Of a stretch of 15,448 bases of DNA, positions 6,913 to 14,948 are shown piece by piece (the first letter of the stretch is position 1; every line of letters starts with the position of its first letter). The DNA is from an uncultured Microbacteriaceae bacterium (GTDB lineage: Bacteria > Actinomycetota > Actinomycetes > Actinomycetales > Microbacteriaceae). The notes beneath the pieces were generated by a model. That model was given only the letters and a program-made list of their open reading frames with translations. It searched no databases and was not told the DNA's origin. The translations under genes and the position numbers were made by a program. Location of the stretch: NCBI GenBank assembly GCA_937896185.1, contig CALBMG010000291.1, forward strand, positions 1-15,448. The letters are read 5' to 3'.

Positions 6913-6958
6913 TACACTTATAACAGCAGCACAACTGCATCGACATCAAGGGGACCGA
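6913..6958 (+). promoter_or_regulatory. promoter and ribosome binding site of the sortase-trpG operon
   Basis: TACACT (6913-6918) overlaps TATAAC (6919-6924), two possible minus-10 hexamers, and AAGGGGA just before ATG 6959 is a strong Shine-Dalgarno sequence. No clear minus-35 is visible. The same 110-base gap serves crgA in the other direction. Confidence 0.45.
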
Positions 6959-7735
6959 ATGCGCGCAGCACGGGGCGGCGCCCAGCGCCGAGGCGTTTCG
7001 CTCGCACTCGACATTCTGCAGGACGTCGCATTCACCGTCGGTGGGCTAATCCTGCTATTCCTCGTGTGGCACACCTGGTTCAATGACATCGTCGCCGGTT
7101 CCGCTCAAAACCAGGCCTCGCACCAATTGGCGGAACAGTGGTCGGCGCCAGCACCCAGCGCGACCCCCACGGAACCCAGTGGCACACCCACACCCCGACC
7201 CTCGGTCGACCCCACCCAGATTCCCGTGCTGGGATCACACTCCGACGGCGAAGCGTTTGCCACCCTGATCGTTCCCCGATTCGGCACCGAATACGAACGC
7301 GTCATCGCCGAAGGCATCGACCCCGAAACCGTACTCAACAGCAGCGCCACCGGTGTCGGCCACTATCCGCAATCCACGGCCTTGGGTGAAATCGGAAACT
7401 TCGCCGTCGCCGCACACCGCACCACATTCGGTGCCCCCTTTGCGGAAATCGAAAAGCTGCGCATCGGGGATCACATCTATATTGAAACCCCCGACGGCTG
7501 GTATGTATACAGCTACCGCAACACCGCCTATGTCTGGCCGGCCGATGTGAACGTGCTCAACCCCGTCCCCACCACCAACCTCGAGGCGGGACAGCGACTG
7601 CTCACCATGACCAGTTGCCACCCCGAACTGTCCAGCGCCGAACGCATCATCGCCTACTCGGTGTTCGACTATTTCGCACCGCGTGAACTCGGAATCCCCG
7701 CCGAAATTCAACACCTCAGGGAAGGTAACGCCTGA
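6959..7735 (+). CDS. class E sortase
   Basis: This 258-residue membrane-anchored cysteine transpeptidase attaches secreted proteins with an LAXTG-type signal to the wall. The catalytic residues are H153 (AAHRTTFGAPF), C220 (TMTSCHP) and R229 (SSAERIIAYSVF). Residues about 18-38 form the membrane anchor, 60-90 a Pro/Thr/Ser-rich wall spacer, and 98-250 the sortase barrel. HPELSSAER after the Cys is the actinobacterial class E type. ATG 6959 has a strong ribosome binding site. The stop TGA overlaps by one base the ATG of the small membrane protein, so sortase, small protein and trpG form an operon. None of the proteins in this window ends in an obvious sorting signal, so its substrates are elsewhere. 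Confidence 0.94.
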   Translation: MRAARGGAQRRGVSLALDILQDVAFTVGGLILLFLVWHTWFNDIVAGSAQNQASHQLAEQWSAPAPSATPTEPSGTPTPRPSVDPTQIPVLGSHSDGEAFATLIVPRFGTEYERVIAEGIDPETVLNSSATGVGHYPQSTALGEIGNFAVAAHRTTFGAPFAEIEKLRIGDHIYIETPDGWYVYSYRNTAYVWPADVNVLNPVPTTNLEAGQRLLTMTSCHPELSSAERIIAYSVFDYFAPRELGIPAEIQHLREGNA

Positions 7736-7890
7736 TGTATCGACTGTTGTGGCGCGCCCTGCCCGGAAATCTGTGGGCGAAGATTGCCCAAACCGCAGGA
7801 CTTGTGATCGTCGCCGTCACCGTGCTGTTCCTCTGGGGTTTCCCCTGGTTTGTGGCGACATTTATGACAACGAATGTGACGGTGAACTGA
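7735..7890 (+). CDS. 51-residue membrane protein between sortase and trpG
   Basis: This is a short reading frame beginning MYRLLWRALPGNLWAKI with one strong membrane span (about residues 20-44, ending LWGFPWFVATFM) and a short polar tail. ATG 7735 shares its A with the sortase stop, and the stop TGA 7888-7890 shares its last base with the trpG ATG, so it is translationally linked on both sides (TGATG twice). That tight fit, the basic/aromatic N-terminus and the clean span argue that it is real. Function unknown; its position suggests a sortase accessory or simply a conserved envelope microprotein. Confidence 0.8.
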   Translation: MYRLLWRALPGNLWAKIAQTAGLVIVAVTVLFLWGFPWFVATFMTTNVTVN

Positions 7891-8534
7891 TGGCACGCAT
7901 CCTCGTAATCGACAACTATGACAGCTTCGTCTATACGCTCGCAGGGTACCTGCGACAACTGGGCGCCGAAATCGAGGTTGTGCGCAACGATTCCTTCACC
8001 GAGGAACAGATTTCATCACGACTCGAAGGGTTCGACGGCGTACTGGTATCTCCAGGGCCGGGTTGCCCCGCGGATGCCGGACTCTCGATCCCCGTAATTC
8101 GTCACGCAATCGCGCACAAGATTCCGTTGTTCGGCGTGTGCCTGGGCCACCAATCCATCGCCGAAGCATTGGGCGGCATCGTCACCCACGCCGAGGAACT
8201 CATGCACGGCAAAACCAGTGCCGTCACCCACGTCGAATCGCCGCTGTTCGAGGGCGTCCCGAACCCGTTCCGTGCCACCCGTTACCACTCGCTCGCAATC
8301 GTTGATGGCACCATTCCCGACGAACTGCGCATCACCGCGCGCACTGACGGCGGAGTCATCATGGCCATCGAACACGTCAGCGCACCCGTGTGGGGAGTGC
8401 AGTTCCACCCCGAATCGGTGCTGACCGAGGGCGGCTACACCATGATCGGGAACTGGCTGGAACTCGTGGGGATGACGGGTGTCAGCGAACTGGCCCGCAC
8501 GCTCAGCCCGCTGGTGTCAGCGCCGACCGATTAG
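7890..8534 (+). CDS. trpG: anthranilate/aminodeoxychorismate synthase glutamine amidotransferase subunit
   Basis: This 214-residue class I glutamine amidotransferase hydrolyses glutamine to feed ammonia to a chorismate-using synthase. Conserved elements are LVIDNYDSFVYTL at the start, LVSPGPGCPADAG (oxyanion region), the nucleophile C84 in FGVCLGHQ, and H173 and E175 in QFHPES. The synthase partner (TrpE or PabB) is not in the window. Genes in this origin-proximal position are usually annotated trpG but may serve folate synthesis (pabA) or both; the sequence does not decide. The start is ATG 7890, fixed by VIDNYDSF following at residue 6. Its stop overlaps the pknB stop in a tail-to-tail TTAG, so the two convergent genes share bases and no terminator lies between them. 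Confidence 0.94.
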   Translation: MARILVIDNYDSFVYTLAGYLRQLGAEIEVVRNDSFTEEQISSRLEGFDGVLVSPGPGCPADAGLSIPVIRHAIAHKIPLFGVCLGHQSIAEALGGIVTHAEELMHGKTSAVTHVESPLFEGVPNPFRATRYHSLAIVDGTIPDELRITARTDGGVIMAIEHVSAPVWGVQFHPESVLTEGGYTMIGNWLELVGMTGVSELARTLSPLVSAPTD

Positions 8535-10435
8535 GCCTTCGCGCAGTAGACGATCGTAATCGGGGAACGTTGCGGCTGTTCGCCCGGCGCCAGCGACTGT
8601 GACTTCACAGTCTGTCCGCTGCAGGTCATGTCGGTCTGAACCGACACCGACAGCTGGACATCCGAGGCGCTCAGTGCGGCATTGGCGTCGGCAAGCGATT
8701 TGCCCACGACATCGGGGACGTTGACCAGACCGTTGGACACGGTGAGATTGATGACGTCCTTTGGCTTCAACGAGGTTCCGCCCGCAGGGTCACTTGAGAT
8801 GACCATGCCCTTCGCCACGGACGGCGAATAGGTGGTGGTGATGGACCCGACGGTGAACCCCGCCTCGGTGATCGCGGCCTTGGCTTTGGCCAGGCTCATC
8901 AGAGACAGGTCGGGTGAGCGGCCGGTCTTGGGGCCCGCGGACTGGTAAACCGAAATGATTTCGCCTTCGCCCACCTGGATTCCGGCTTCGGGCTGGGTGC
9001 GGATGACGTCACCCTCGGCGACGGTGTCACTGGTTTCGACGATGATGGCGACCTTCAGGCCCAAACCCTCTAACTGGGTTCGTGCATCGGTGGCGGACAC
9101 GTTGGTCAGCTGGGGAATTTCAATCGCCTGCGATGCCACCGTGTTTTGGGCGGGGAGGGTCATAACCCACACCATGAGCCCGGCAATCAGACAGGCCACC
9201 AGCAGCACACCGGCTCCGACACTGACCGCGGTCTTGATCAACTTGCGCGAGGGCGGAGCGTCCGAAGAAAGCAGGGGGCGAAGTTGCGACACGGGATCGT
9301 CCTTTGATGTCGAGGTAAAGAGAGCGAAACTCTCTGCTGCCGATTTTACGCGCTGTGTTGCGGGGGCACGAGGCGGGCGGGGAGGTCTGGGCGCCGAAAC
9401 CGTGACCGGCTTCGCTGGTTTCTCGGGCTTCGCCGGCTTTGCCTGCGGAACGGGGTCGGGGGTTCGCGCCGGTTTCGCGGCCGAGACCATCGGAGCGGCG
9501 GCAGGGGCAGCCGCAATTGGGGCAGCCATTGGAGAACCGGCCAGTGCCGCGGTGGGGGCCGATTCGCCCTCGGGTCGATACAGCGATCGGACACGACGCA
9601 ACGCGACAGCGAAATCCCGCGCCGTAGCGAAACGTTCGGCACGGTCCTTGGACAAGCCTCGACTGATCACCGAACCCAGTTCATCCGACAATTCGGGGCG
9701 GATCGAACTCAGCAACGGTGGGGCCTGCGTCACGTGTTGGAACGCGACAGACACCGACGATTCGCCCGAGAACGGCGGACGTGCGGTGAGCATTTCGAAC
9801 AACACCACCGCGGTGGAGTACAGGTCGCTGCGCGCATCGATGGCTTCACCCTTGGCCTGCTCGGGCGAAAAGTATTGTGCCGTGCCCAGAATCGTCGTCG
9901 CATCGCCCGTCGATTCCTCGATCGCGTGCGCGATACCAAAGTCACACACCTTGACGAGGCCGCTCTGGGTAACCATGACATTGCCCGGTTTGATGTCGCG
10001 GTGGATGATCCCCGCACGGTGCGATTCGTCGAGCGCGTCGAGGATTCCCAACGCCACATGAACGGCAACCTTGGGGTCAAACGCCCCCGAATCCATCAGC
10101 TGGCGCAGAATCTTGCCGTTGATGTACTCCATCACAATGAAGGGAATCGGGGTCTCGGTGGAAATATCGGGAATGTTTTCCTCACCGGCGTCGTACACGC
10201 GCACGATCGAGGGGTGGCCCATCAGGCTGACCGCGTGGGCTTCCTTCTGGAACCGGTAACGAGCGTCGGGGTCGACCGCTGTTTCGGGACGCAACACCTT
10301 GATCGCCACGGTGCGCGCCAAACGGATATCCGTTCCCAGGTACACATTCGCCATGCCGCCGCGACCGATGAGTTTTTCAGGCCGGTACCGCCCCGCCAGA
10401 AGGAACTCACCACCGAGGAATGTGGTGTTCATCAT
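8531..10435 (-). CDS. pknB: serine/threonine protein kinase PknB with PASTA domains
   Basis: This 634-residue receptor kinase couples muropeptide or lipid II sensing to control of wall growth. The kinase domain (about 15-280) has the GRGGMANVY loop, K46, helix-C E65, HRDIKPGN (D147, N152) and D165 of DFG; the activation loop has T180, T181 and T185 before QYFSPE. A Pro/Ala/Lys-rich juxtamembrane linker (about 290-395) precedes one membrane span (about 400-425). Three PASTA repeats follow (about 437-503, 506-569, 570-634), fewer than the four of mycobacterial PknB; the last carries two Cys (MTCSG and VYC) that could form a disulfide. AAAGGAG lies 6 bases before ATG 10435. It is the last gene of the operon, separated from pknA by 51 bases. 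Confidence 0.96.
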   Translation of the reverse strand: MMNTTFLGGEFLLAGRYRPEKLIGRGGMANVYLGTDIRLARTVAIKVLRPETAVDPDARYRFQKEAHAVSLMGHPSIVRVYDAGEENIPDISTETPIPFIVMEYINGKILRQLMDSGAFDPKVAVHVALGILDALDESHRAGIIHRDIKPGNVMVTQSGLVKVCDFGIAHAIEESTGDATTILGTAQYFSPEQAKGEAIDARSDLYSTAVVLFEMLTARPPFSGESSVSVAFQHVTQAPPLLSSIRPELSDELGSVISRGLSKDRAERFATARDFAVALRRVRSLYRPEGESAPTAALAGSPMAAPIAAAPAAAPMVSAAKPARTPDPVPQAKPAKPEKPAKPVTVSAPRPPRPPRAPATQRVKSAAESFALFTSTSKDDPVSQLRPLLSSDAPPSRKLIKTAVSVGAGVLLVACLIAGLMVWVMTLPAQNTVASQAIEIPQLTNVSATDARTQLEGLGLKVAIIVETSDTVAEGDVIRTQPEAGIQVGEGEIISVYQSAGPKTGRSPDLSLMSLAKAKAAITEAGFTVGSITTTYSPSVAKGMVISSDPAGGTSLKPKDVINLTVSNGLVNVPDVVGKSLADANAALSASDVQLSVSVQTDMTCSGQTVKSQSLAPGEQPQRSPITIVYCAKA

Positions 10436-10486
10436 GGTGTGCTCCTTTCGGGTTTCGAGGGGGTGGTGCTCAGGTGTCGAGTGAGG

Positions 10487-12109
10487 TTACGGCGTGATGG
10501 CGACAACGAGTTCGACCGATTGGTCGGACCGCAGGGTGCCACAGGCCACGCTGTATGAGGCGCGCATCTCGGAACTGTCCGAACCGAGGACCACGGTGGT
10601 GCTGGTCACGCGGGGGCCAAAGCTTGATACGCGAGGGAAGGTGCCGCCGTTGATTGTGAAGTCATAGGAAGCGACCGTGTAACCCGAGGGGCACAGTGTG
10701 TATGTGGGCCATGTAATGGTGACCGTAGCCCCGGGCGTGTACGGACCGGCCGACACCGTCAAGGCTGCGGGAGCCGCCGGTGTGGGAATCTCGTCATAGA
10801 AATAGACCGCGACGAGAGTGTCCTTTTCGACCTGACCGGTGGGGTTCACACGATAGGCGGTGCCGACCAGGTCGGCCGACGGAGGCACGGAACCCACAAC
10901 GGCGTCAAGGCGCAGACCCAGCGCGTCGATCATTTCCTGCACTTGTTGCTGGGTCTTACCCATGAAGTCAATCTCGTCGAGGACGATGGGTTCATCTGTC
11001 GCCGTTGGTGTGGGTGACGCAGTGTCGGTGGGTGTCGCGGTCGGAGTCGCCGTGGGGGTAACGCCCGGGTTGGGGTTTGACGCAACCACAATGATCGCGA
11101 TGATGGCTGCGATCAACAGGGCGCCGAGCACACTGGCGAGCGTGACGAGGGGCCACATCTTCCGAGTTTCTGTCTCGCCCTTGTCGTCTAGTGGGATGGG
11201 CGACGGCAGCACCCGTGTCGACGTGTCCTCGTCGAATTCGTCGGATTCCGCGTCGTGTACTGCAGGGACGAGGGCGAGGGCTTCACCCAAGTGTCCGCGC
11301 TTGATGGCCACCGCCGCGCGTGCCAGGTGTTGTGCGGTTGCGGGGCGTTTGTCGGCTTTCTTTGCGATGCAGGCAAAGATCAGGTTGCGCACGGCCAGCG
11401 GAATGCTTTCGGGCAAGGCGGGCGGTGCGTTCTTGATGTGCGCCATCGCAATAGCCACCTGGGATTCACCGGTGAACGGTCGACGACCCGCCAGCGCCTC
11501 GTAGGCGACGATGCCCAGCGAATAGATGTCGGTCGACGCCGATGCGGTCTTGCCCGACGCCTGTTCGGGGGACAAATACTGCACGGTACCCATCACCTGA
11601 CCGGTCGCCGTCAACGGAACCTGGTCGGCGATGCGGGCGATGCCAAAGTCGGTGATTTTGACGCGGCCGTCGGGCGTGATCAGCAGGTTGCCCGGTTTGA
11701 TGTCACGGTGAACGAGGCCAGCCTCGTGCGCGGCGTGCAATGCTGACGCCGTCTGGGCGACAATGTCGAGCACTCGCTCGGGGGACAGAATGCGTTCGCG
11801 CTCCAAAATTGTGCTGAGGGCTTCACCCGGCACCAACTCCATGACGAGGTAGGCGCTGCCTTCTTCCTCGCCATAGTCATAGACGCCGGCGATGCCTTCG
11901 TGGTTGACGAGGGCGGCATGGCGCGCCTCGGCTCGGAAGCGTTCGCGGAAGCCCTTGTCTCCCAGGTATTCTTCCTTCAAAATCTTGATAGCGACCTGGC
12001 GTTCGATCACCTGGTCGAGGGCTTGCCACACTTCACCCATGCCGCCGATGGCGAGGCGTGACTTCAGCTGGTACCGTCCCCCAAAAACTTGACCAATTTC
12101 GGGTCTCAT
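10487..12109 (-). CDS. pknA: serine/threonine protein kinase PknA with extracytoplasmic PASTA-like and Ig/Fn3-like domains
   Basis: This 540-residue membrane kinase controls cell shape and division by phosphorylating proteins such as Wag31 and FtsZ in relatives. The kinase domain (about 12-275) has GGMGEVW, K42, E61, HRDIKPGN (D136, N141) and D154 of DFG, with activation-loop T167, T169 and T175. One membrane span lies near 318-342 (WPLVTLASVLGALLIAAIIAIIVV). Outside the membrane come a Thr/Pro repeat (about 347-370), one PASTA-like domain (about 372-440) and a C-terminal beta-rich domain (about 445-540, TYTLCPSGYTVASYDFTING, with a second Cys in YSVACG) resembling an Ig or Fn3 fold. Mycobacterial PknA is shorter and lacks such a sensor region. 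ATG 12109 overlaps the pbpA stop (ATGA). Confidence 0.95.
   Translation of the reverse strand: MRPEIGQVFGGRYQLKSRLAIGGMGEVWQALDQVIERQVAIKILKEEYLGDKGFRERFRAEARHAALVNHEGIAGVYDYGEEEGSAYLVMELVPGEALSTILERERILSPERVLDIVAQTASALHAAHEAGLVHRDIKPGNLLITPDGRVKITDFGIARIADQVPLTATGQVMGTVQYLSPEQASGKTASASTDIYSLGIVAYEALAGRRPFTGESQVAIAMAHIKNAPPALPESIPLAVRNLIFACIAKKADKRPATAQHLARAAVAIKRGHLGEALALVPAVHDAESDEFDEDTSTRVLPSPIPLDDKGETETRKMWPLVTLASVLGALLIAAIIAIIVVASNPNPGVTPTATPTATPTDTASPTPTATDEPIVLDEIDFMGKTQQQVQEMIDALGLRLDAVVGSVPPSADLVGTAYRVNPTGQVEKDTLVAVYFYDEIPTPAAPAALTVSAGPYTPGATVTITWPTYTLCPSGYTVASYDFTINGGTFPRVSSFGPRVTSTTVVLGSDSSEMRASYSVACGTLRSDQSVELVVAITP
10995..11060 (-). repeat. Thr-Pro repeat codons in pknA
   Basis: This stretch encodes an alternating TPTATPTATPTDTASPTPTA segment just outside the membrane span of PknA. 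It is probably a rigid extended wall spacer and a likely O-mannosylation target in actinobacteria; the modification is inferred. Confidence 0.75.
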
Positions 12110-13560
12110 TGAGCCAACACCGCCTCCATCACCTTGCGTGCAATCGGTGCCGCAACCGTGTTTCCTCGACCGCTCTGACCAAGTCCACCACCATCTTCAA
12201 TTACTACGGCCACCACAACCTGGGGGTTGTCGGCGGGCGCAAAACCGGTGAACCACAGTGTGTAGGGTTCGCCTTCGCCGTTCTCGGCGGTACCCGTTTT
12301 GCCCGCAACCTTGATCCCGGGAATTTGGGCGTTCGATGACACACCACTGCCGACGGCGTCAATCATCATCTTCACCATCGTCTTGGCGGTTTTTGCCGAA
12401 ATCGGGGTGCTGTATTCGTGTGCTTCGAAGGGGGTAATTACGGACAGGTCGGGGGCGATGACCGAGTCGACGACGGTCGGGGTCATCAGCACGCCCTTGT
12501 TGGCGATGGCGGACGACAGCATCGCGATCTGCAGCGGGGTAACTCGCACGTCGTACTGTCCAAACGACGACAACATGACCTGGGCTTGGTCCATGTTCGA
12601 CGGGTAGGTCGACGCGGTGACGGGCATCGGAATTTCCAGGGTGGCACCGAAACCGAAGTCCTCGGCGTAGGAATTGATCACGCTTTCACCAATGCGGGCG
12701 CCGATTTCAGCAAAGGGAATGTTGCACGACAGTTTTAGTGCGGTGGCAATGGTGACCGTCGCAGCTCCACCACACGATCCACCGCCCGAGTTCTTGATGA
12801 CCGAGTCACTGCCGGGAAGCTTGAGCACGCTGGGGTTCTTGACCGTGGTGCTGGTGCTGACGAGCCCCGAATCCAGTGCGGCCGAGGCCACGAGGAGTTT
12901 GAACACGGAACCGGGGTGGTACAGGTTGCCGGCGATGGCGCGGTTCACGAGCGGCGCCTTGTCGTCGACCAGCAACTGCTGGTAACGGTCGATGACGGTG
13001 ACGGTGTCGTGCGACGCCAACTCGTTGGGGTCAAATGCGGGCTTCGACACCATGGCCAAAATGCGTCCGGTCGTGGGGTCGAGTGCCACAATCGAACCCG
13101 ACTTGCTCCCCAGAGCCTTCCACGCGGCCTCTTGGATCACGGGGTCAATCGTCAACTGCACGGTGGCACCGCGAGGGTCGCGGCCCGACACGAGAGCCAG
13201 CACCTGGTCAAAGAACTGGTTGTTGGACTGGCCGCTGAGTTCGTCGTTCATGGCGGCTTCGAGCCCGCTGATGCCCTGGCTGATGGTGTAATACCCGGTC
13301 ACGGCCGAATACATGGGGCCGTCATAGTAGGTGCGCTGGTAACGGTACTGGTCGCTCGCGGGAACAGATTCCGCGATGGTGGTGTTGCCGGCAATGATGC
13401 TGCCGCGTTCCGCCGAATAGCTTTCGAGCAGCGTGCGGGTGTTGCGTGCATCGACGCGCAGGTTGTCGGCTTGAAACACCTGGATGATTGTCGAGGAGAC
13501 GAACAGCGCGAAGAACATCACAAAGATGCCCCACGACAGTCGACGAAGCTCCCGATTCAT
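12106..13560 (-). CDS. pbpA: class B penicillin-binding protein PbpA (peptidoglycan transpeptidase)
   Basis: This 484-residue wall D,D-transpeptidase works with the SEDS protein encoded just upstream. An N-terminal membrane anchor (about 8-28) is followed by the dimerisation part with AERGSIIA near 50-57, then the transpeptidase domain with S218-x-x-K221 (PGSVFKLL), S278-C279-N280 and K421-T422-G423 (AGKTGTAENG). VALDPTTGRILAMVSKP near 158-174 is typical of the family. GGGSCGG near 259-265 has one Cys and C279 another, a possible disulfide near the active site. The length matches mycobacterial PbpA. It overlaps rodA by 4 bases upstream and pknA by 4 downstream (ATGA each), so translation is coupled through the operon. 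Confidence 0.96.
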   Translation of the reverse strand: MNRELRRLSWGIFVMFFALFVSSTIIQVFQADNLRVDARNTRTLLESYSAERGSIIAGNTTIAESVPASDQYRYQRTYYDGPMYSAVTGYYTISQGISGLEAAMNDELSGQSNNQFFDQVLALVSGRDPRGATVQLTIDPVIQEAAWKALGSKSGSIVALDPTTGRILAMVSKPAFDPNELASHDTVTVIDRYQQLLVDDKAPLVNRAIAGNLYHPGSVFKLLVASAALDSGLVSTSTTVKNPSVLKLPGSDSVIKNSGGGSCGGAATVTIATALKLSCNIPFAEIGARIGESVINSYAEDFGFGATLEIPMPVTASTYPSNMDQAQVMLSSFGQYDVRVTPLQIAMLSSAIANKGVLMTPTVVDSVIAPDLSVITPFEAHEYSTPISAKTAKTMVKMMIDAVGSGVSSNAQIPGIKVAGKTGTAENGEGEPYTLWFTGFAPADNPQVVVAVVIEDGGGLGQSGRGNTVAAPIARKVMEAVLAQ

Positions 13561-14948
13561 GCGCTCTCACCGCCCTGGTTTTGGTGACGGACGGTGTCGC
13601 TGAGGCGCAACAGCAGGGCGACGATGATCCAGTTGGCGACCAGCGAGGAACCACCGGCGGCGAGGAACGGGGTCGTCAGACCGGTCACGGGAATCACTCG
13701 GGTGACACCGCCGACCACCACAAAGACCTGGAGGGCCAAGACAAAGGTGAGGCCAACAGCCAACAGTCGACCAAAGTCGTCGGCACCGTTGAACCCGATG
13801 CGCAGGCCACGGGAAATAAACAGCAGGTACAGGCACAGGACGGCGAAAACACCGACAAGCCCCAGTTCTTCGCCGATGGTCGCCATGATGTAGTCGGATT
13901 CCGCCAGCGGGGTGATGTCGGGTCGACCAGCACCGAGCCCAGCACCGATGATGCCGCCCGACGCAAAACCAAACAGTCCCTGCACCAGCTGGTAGCTTCC
14001 GCCAATCGCGTCATAGATTGCCGGGTTAAACGAATCCAGCCAGGCATCGAAGCGGCCCTTGACGTAGTCCAGCCACAGGCTCGCCACGACGGCACCGGTG
14101 CCGAACAGTCCGCCACCGACCACGAACCAGATTGCGCGGCCCGTGGACACGTACATCAGCACCATGAACAAACCGAAGTACAGGAACGACGTGCCCATGT
14201 CGTGTTGGAACACCAGCACCATCATGGCAACCAACCACACAATGATGATGGGGCCCAGGTCGCGGGCGCGCGGCCAACGCACGCCGAGGAACTGCTTGCC
14301 CACGGCACTCAACGAATCCCGCGCGGTCACGAGGTAACCGGCAAAGAACAAAGCCAACGCAATCTTTGCAATCTCGCCCGGCTGGAAACTGACAAAACCG
14401 AGGTCCACCCACAGGCGGGCGCCGCTGATGGTCACACCGATACCGGGAATCAGGGGCATCACCAACAGGATGACGCCGACGAGCATCCACAGGTAGCGGT
14501 AGCGCTGCAACACACGGTGGTTCCGCACCGTCACAATCACCACCAAAGCAATCACCATGGCTATCGCCGTCCACACCATCTGGCGTGTGGCATTTGCTTG
14601 CCACCCCGACAGTCCCGTCGCGAGATCCAGTCGGTGAATCATGGCGATCCCCAAACCGTTCAACAACGTGACGATGGGAAGAATCAGGGGGTCCGCATCA
14701 CGGGCCACATACCGAATCGCGATGTGCATCGTCAACACGATTGCGCCCAGCCCACCGATGATTCCGATCATCTGGGTGTCGAGTGTCCCGGTGGCCCCAA
14801 TATCGACCAATGCGATGGCTGCCGCATTGATGATCATCGCAAACACGATGAGGGACGCCTCGAGGTTGCGAATCTTTGTGGGAATTCGCAGGCGCAGGAT
14901 CAGCTGTTCGGTGATCGTCGGTCGGTCATCAATCGCCGTTGGAGACAT
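13557..14948 (-). CDS. rodA: SEDS-family peptidoglycan glycosyltransferase RodA/FtsW
   Basis: This 463-residue polytopic membrane protein polymerises lipid II into glycan strands. Signatures are GARLWVDLGFVSFQPGEIAK near 176-195, D250 in QHDMGTSFLYFG (the essential acidic residue of SEDS enzymes), the ASGGIIGAGLGAGRP loop, AESDYIMATIGEELGLVG, and the C-terminal TTPFLAAGGSSLVANW. About ten to twelve membrane helices can be seen. The start is ATG 14948, with AAAGGA seven bases upstream, and it overlaps the pstP end by 20 bases; the longer reading from 15107 would only translate pstP in another frame. RodA is preferred over FtsW because of the pstP-rodA-pbpA order. It is the partner of the PbpA encoded next. 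Confidence 0.95.
   Translation of the reverse strand: MSPTAIDDRPTITEQLILRLRIPTKIRNLEASLIVFAMIINAAAIALVDIGATGTLDTQMIGIIGGLGAIVLTMHIAIRYVARDADPLILPIVTLLNGLGIAMIHRLDLATGLSGWQANATRQMVWTAIAMVIALVVIVTVRNHRVLQRYRYLWMLVGVILLVMPLIPGIGVTISGARLWVDLGFVSFQPGEIAKIALALFFAGYLVTARDSLSAVGKQFLGVRWPRARDLGPIIIVWLVAMMVLVFQHDMGTSFLYFGLFMVLMYVSTGRAIWFVVGGGLFGTGAVVASLWLDYVKGRFDAWLDSFNPAIYDAIGGSYQLVQGLFGFASGGIIGAGLGAGRPDITPLAESDYIMATIGEELGLVGVFAVLCLYLLFISRGLRIGFNGADDFGRLLAVGLTFVLALQVFVVVGGVTRVIPVTGLTTPFLAAGGSSLVANWIIVALLLRLSDTVRHQNQGGESA

Noticed and set aside
6849..6917. Longer crgA from 6917
   Set aside because: The extra residues are not CrgA-like and cross the TACACT promoter element.
8955..10061. A 368-codon plus-strand frame antisense to pknB
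   Set aside because: It is a shadow of the GC-rich PknB linker and PASTA codons; no motif or start signal supports it.
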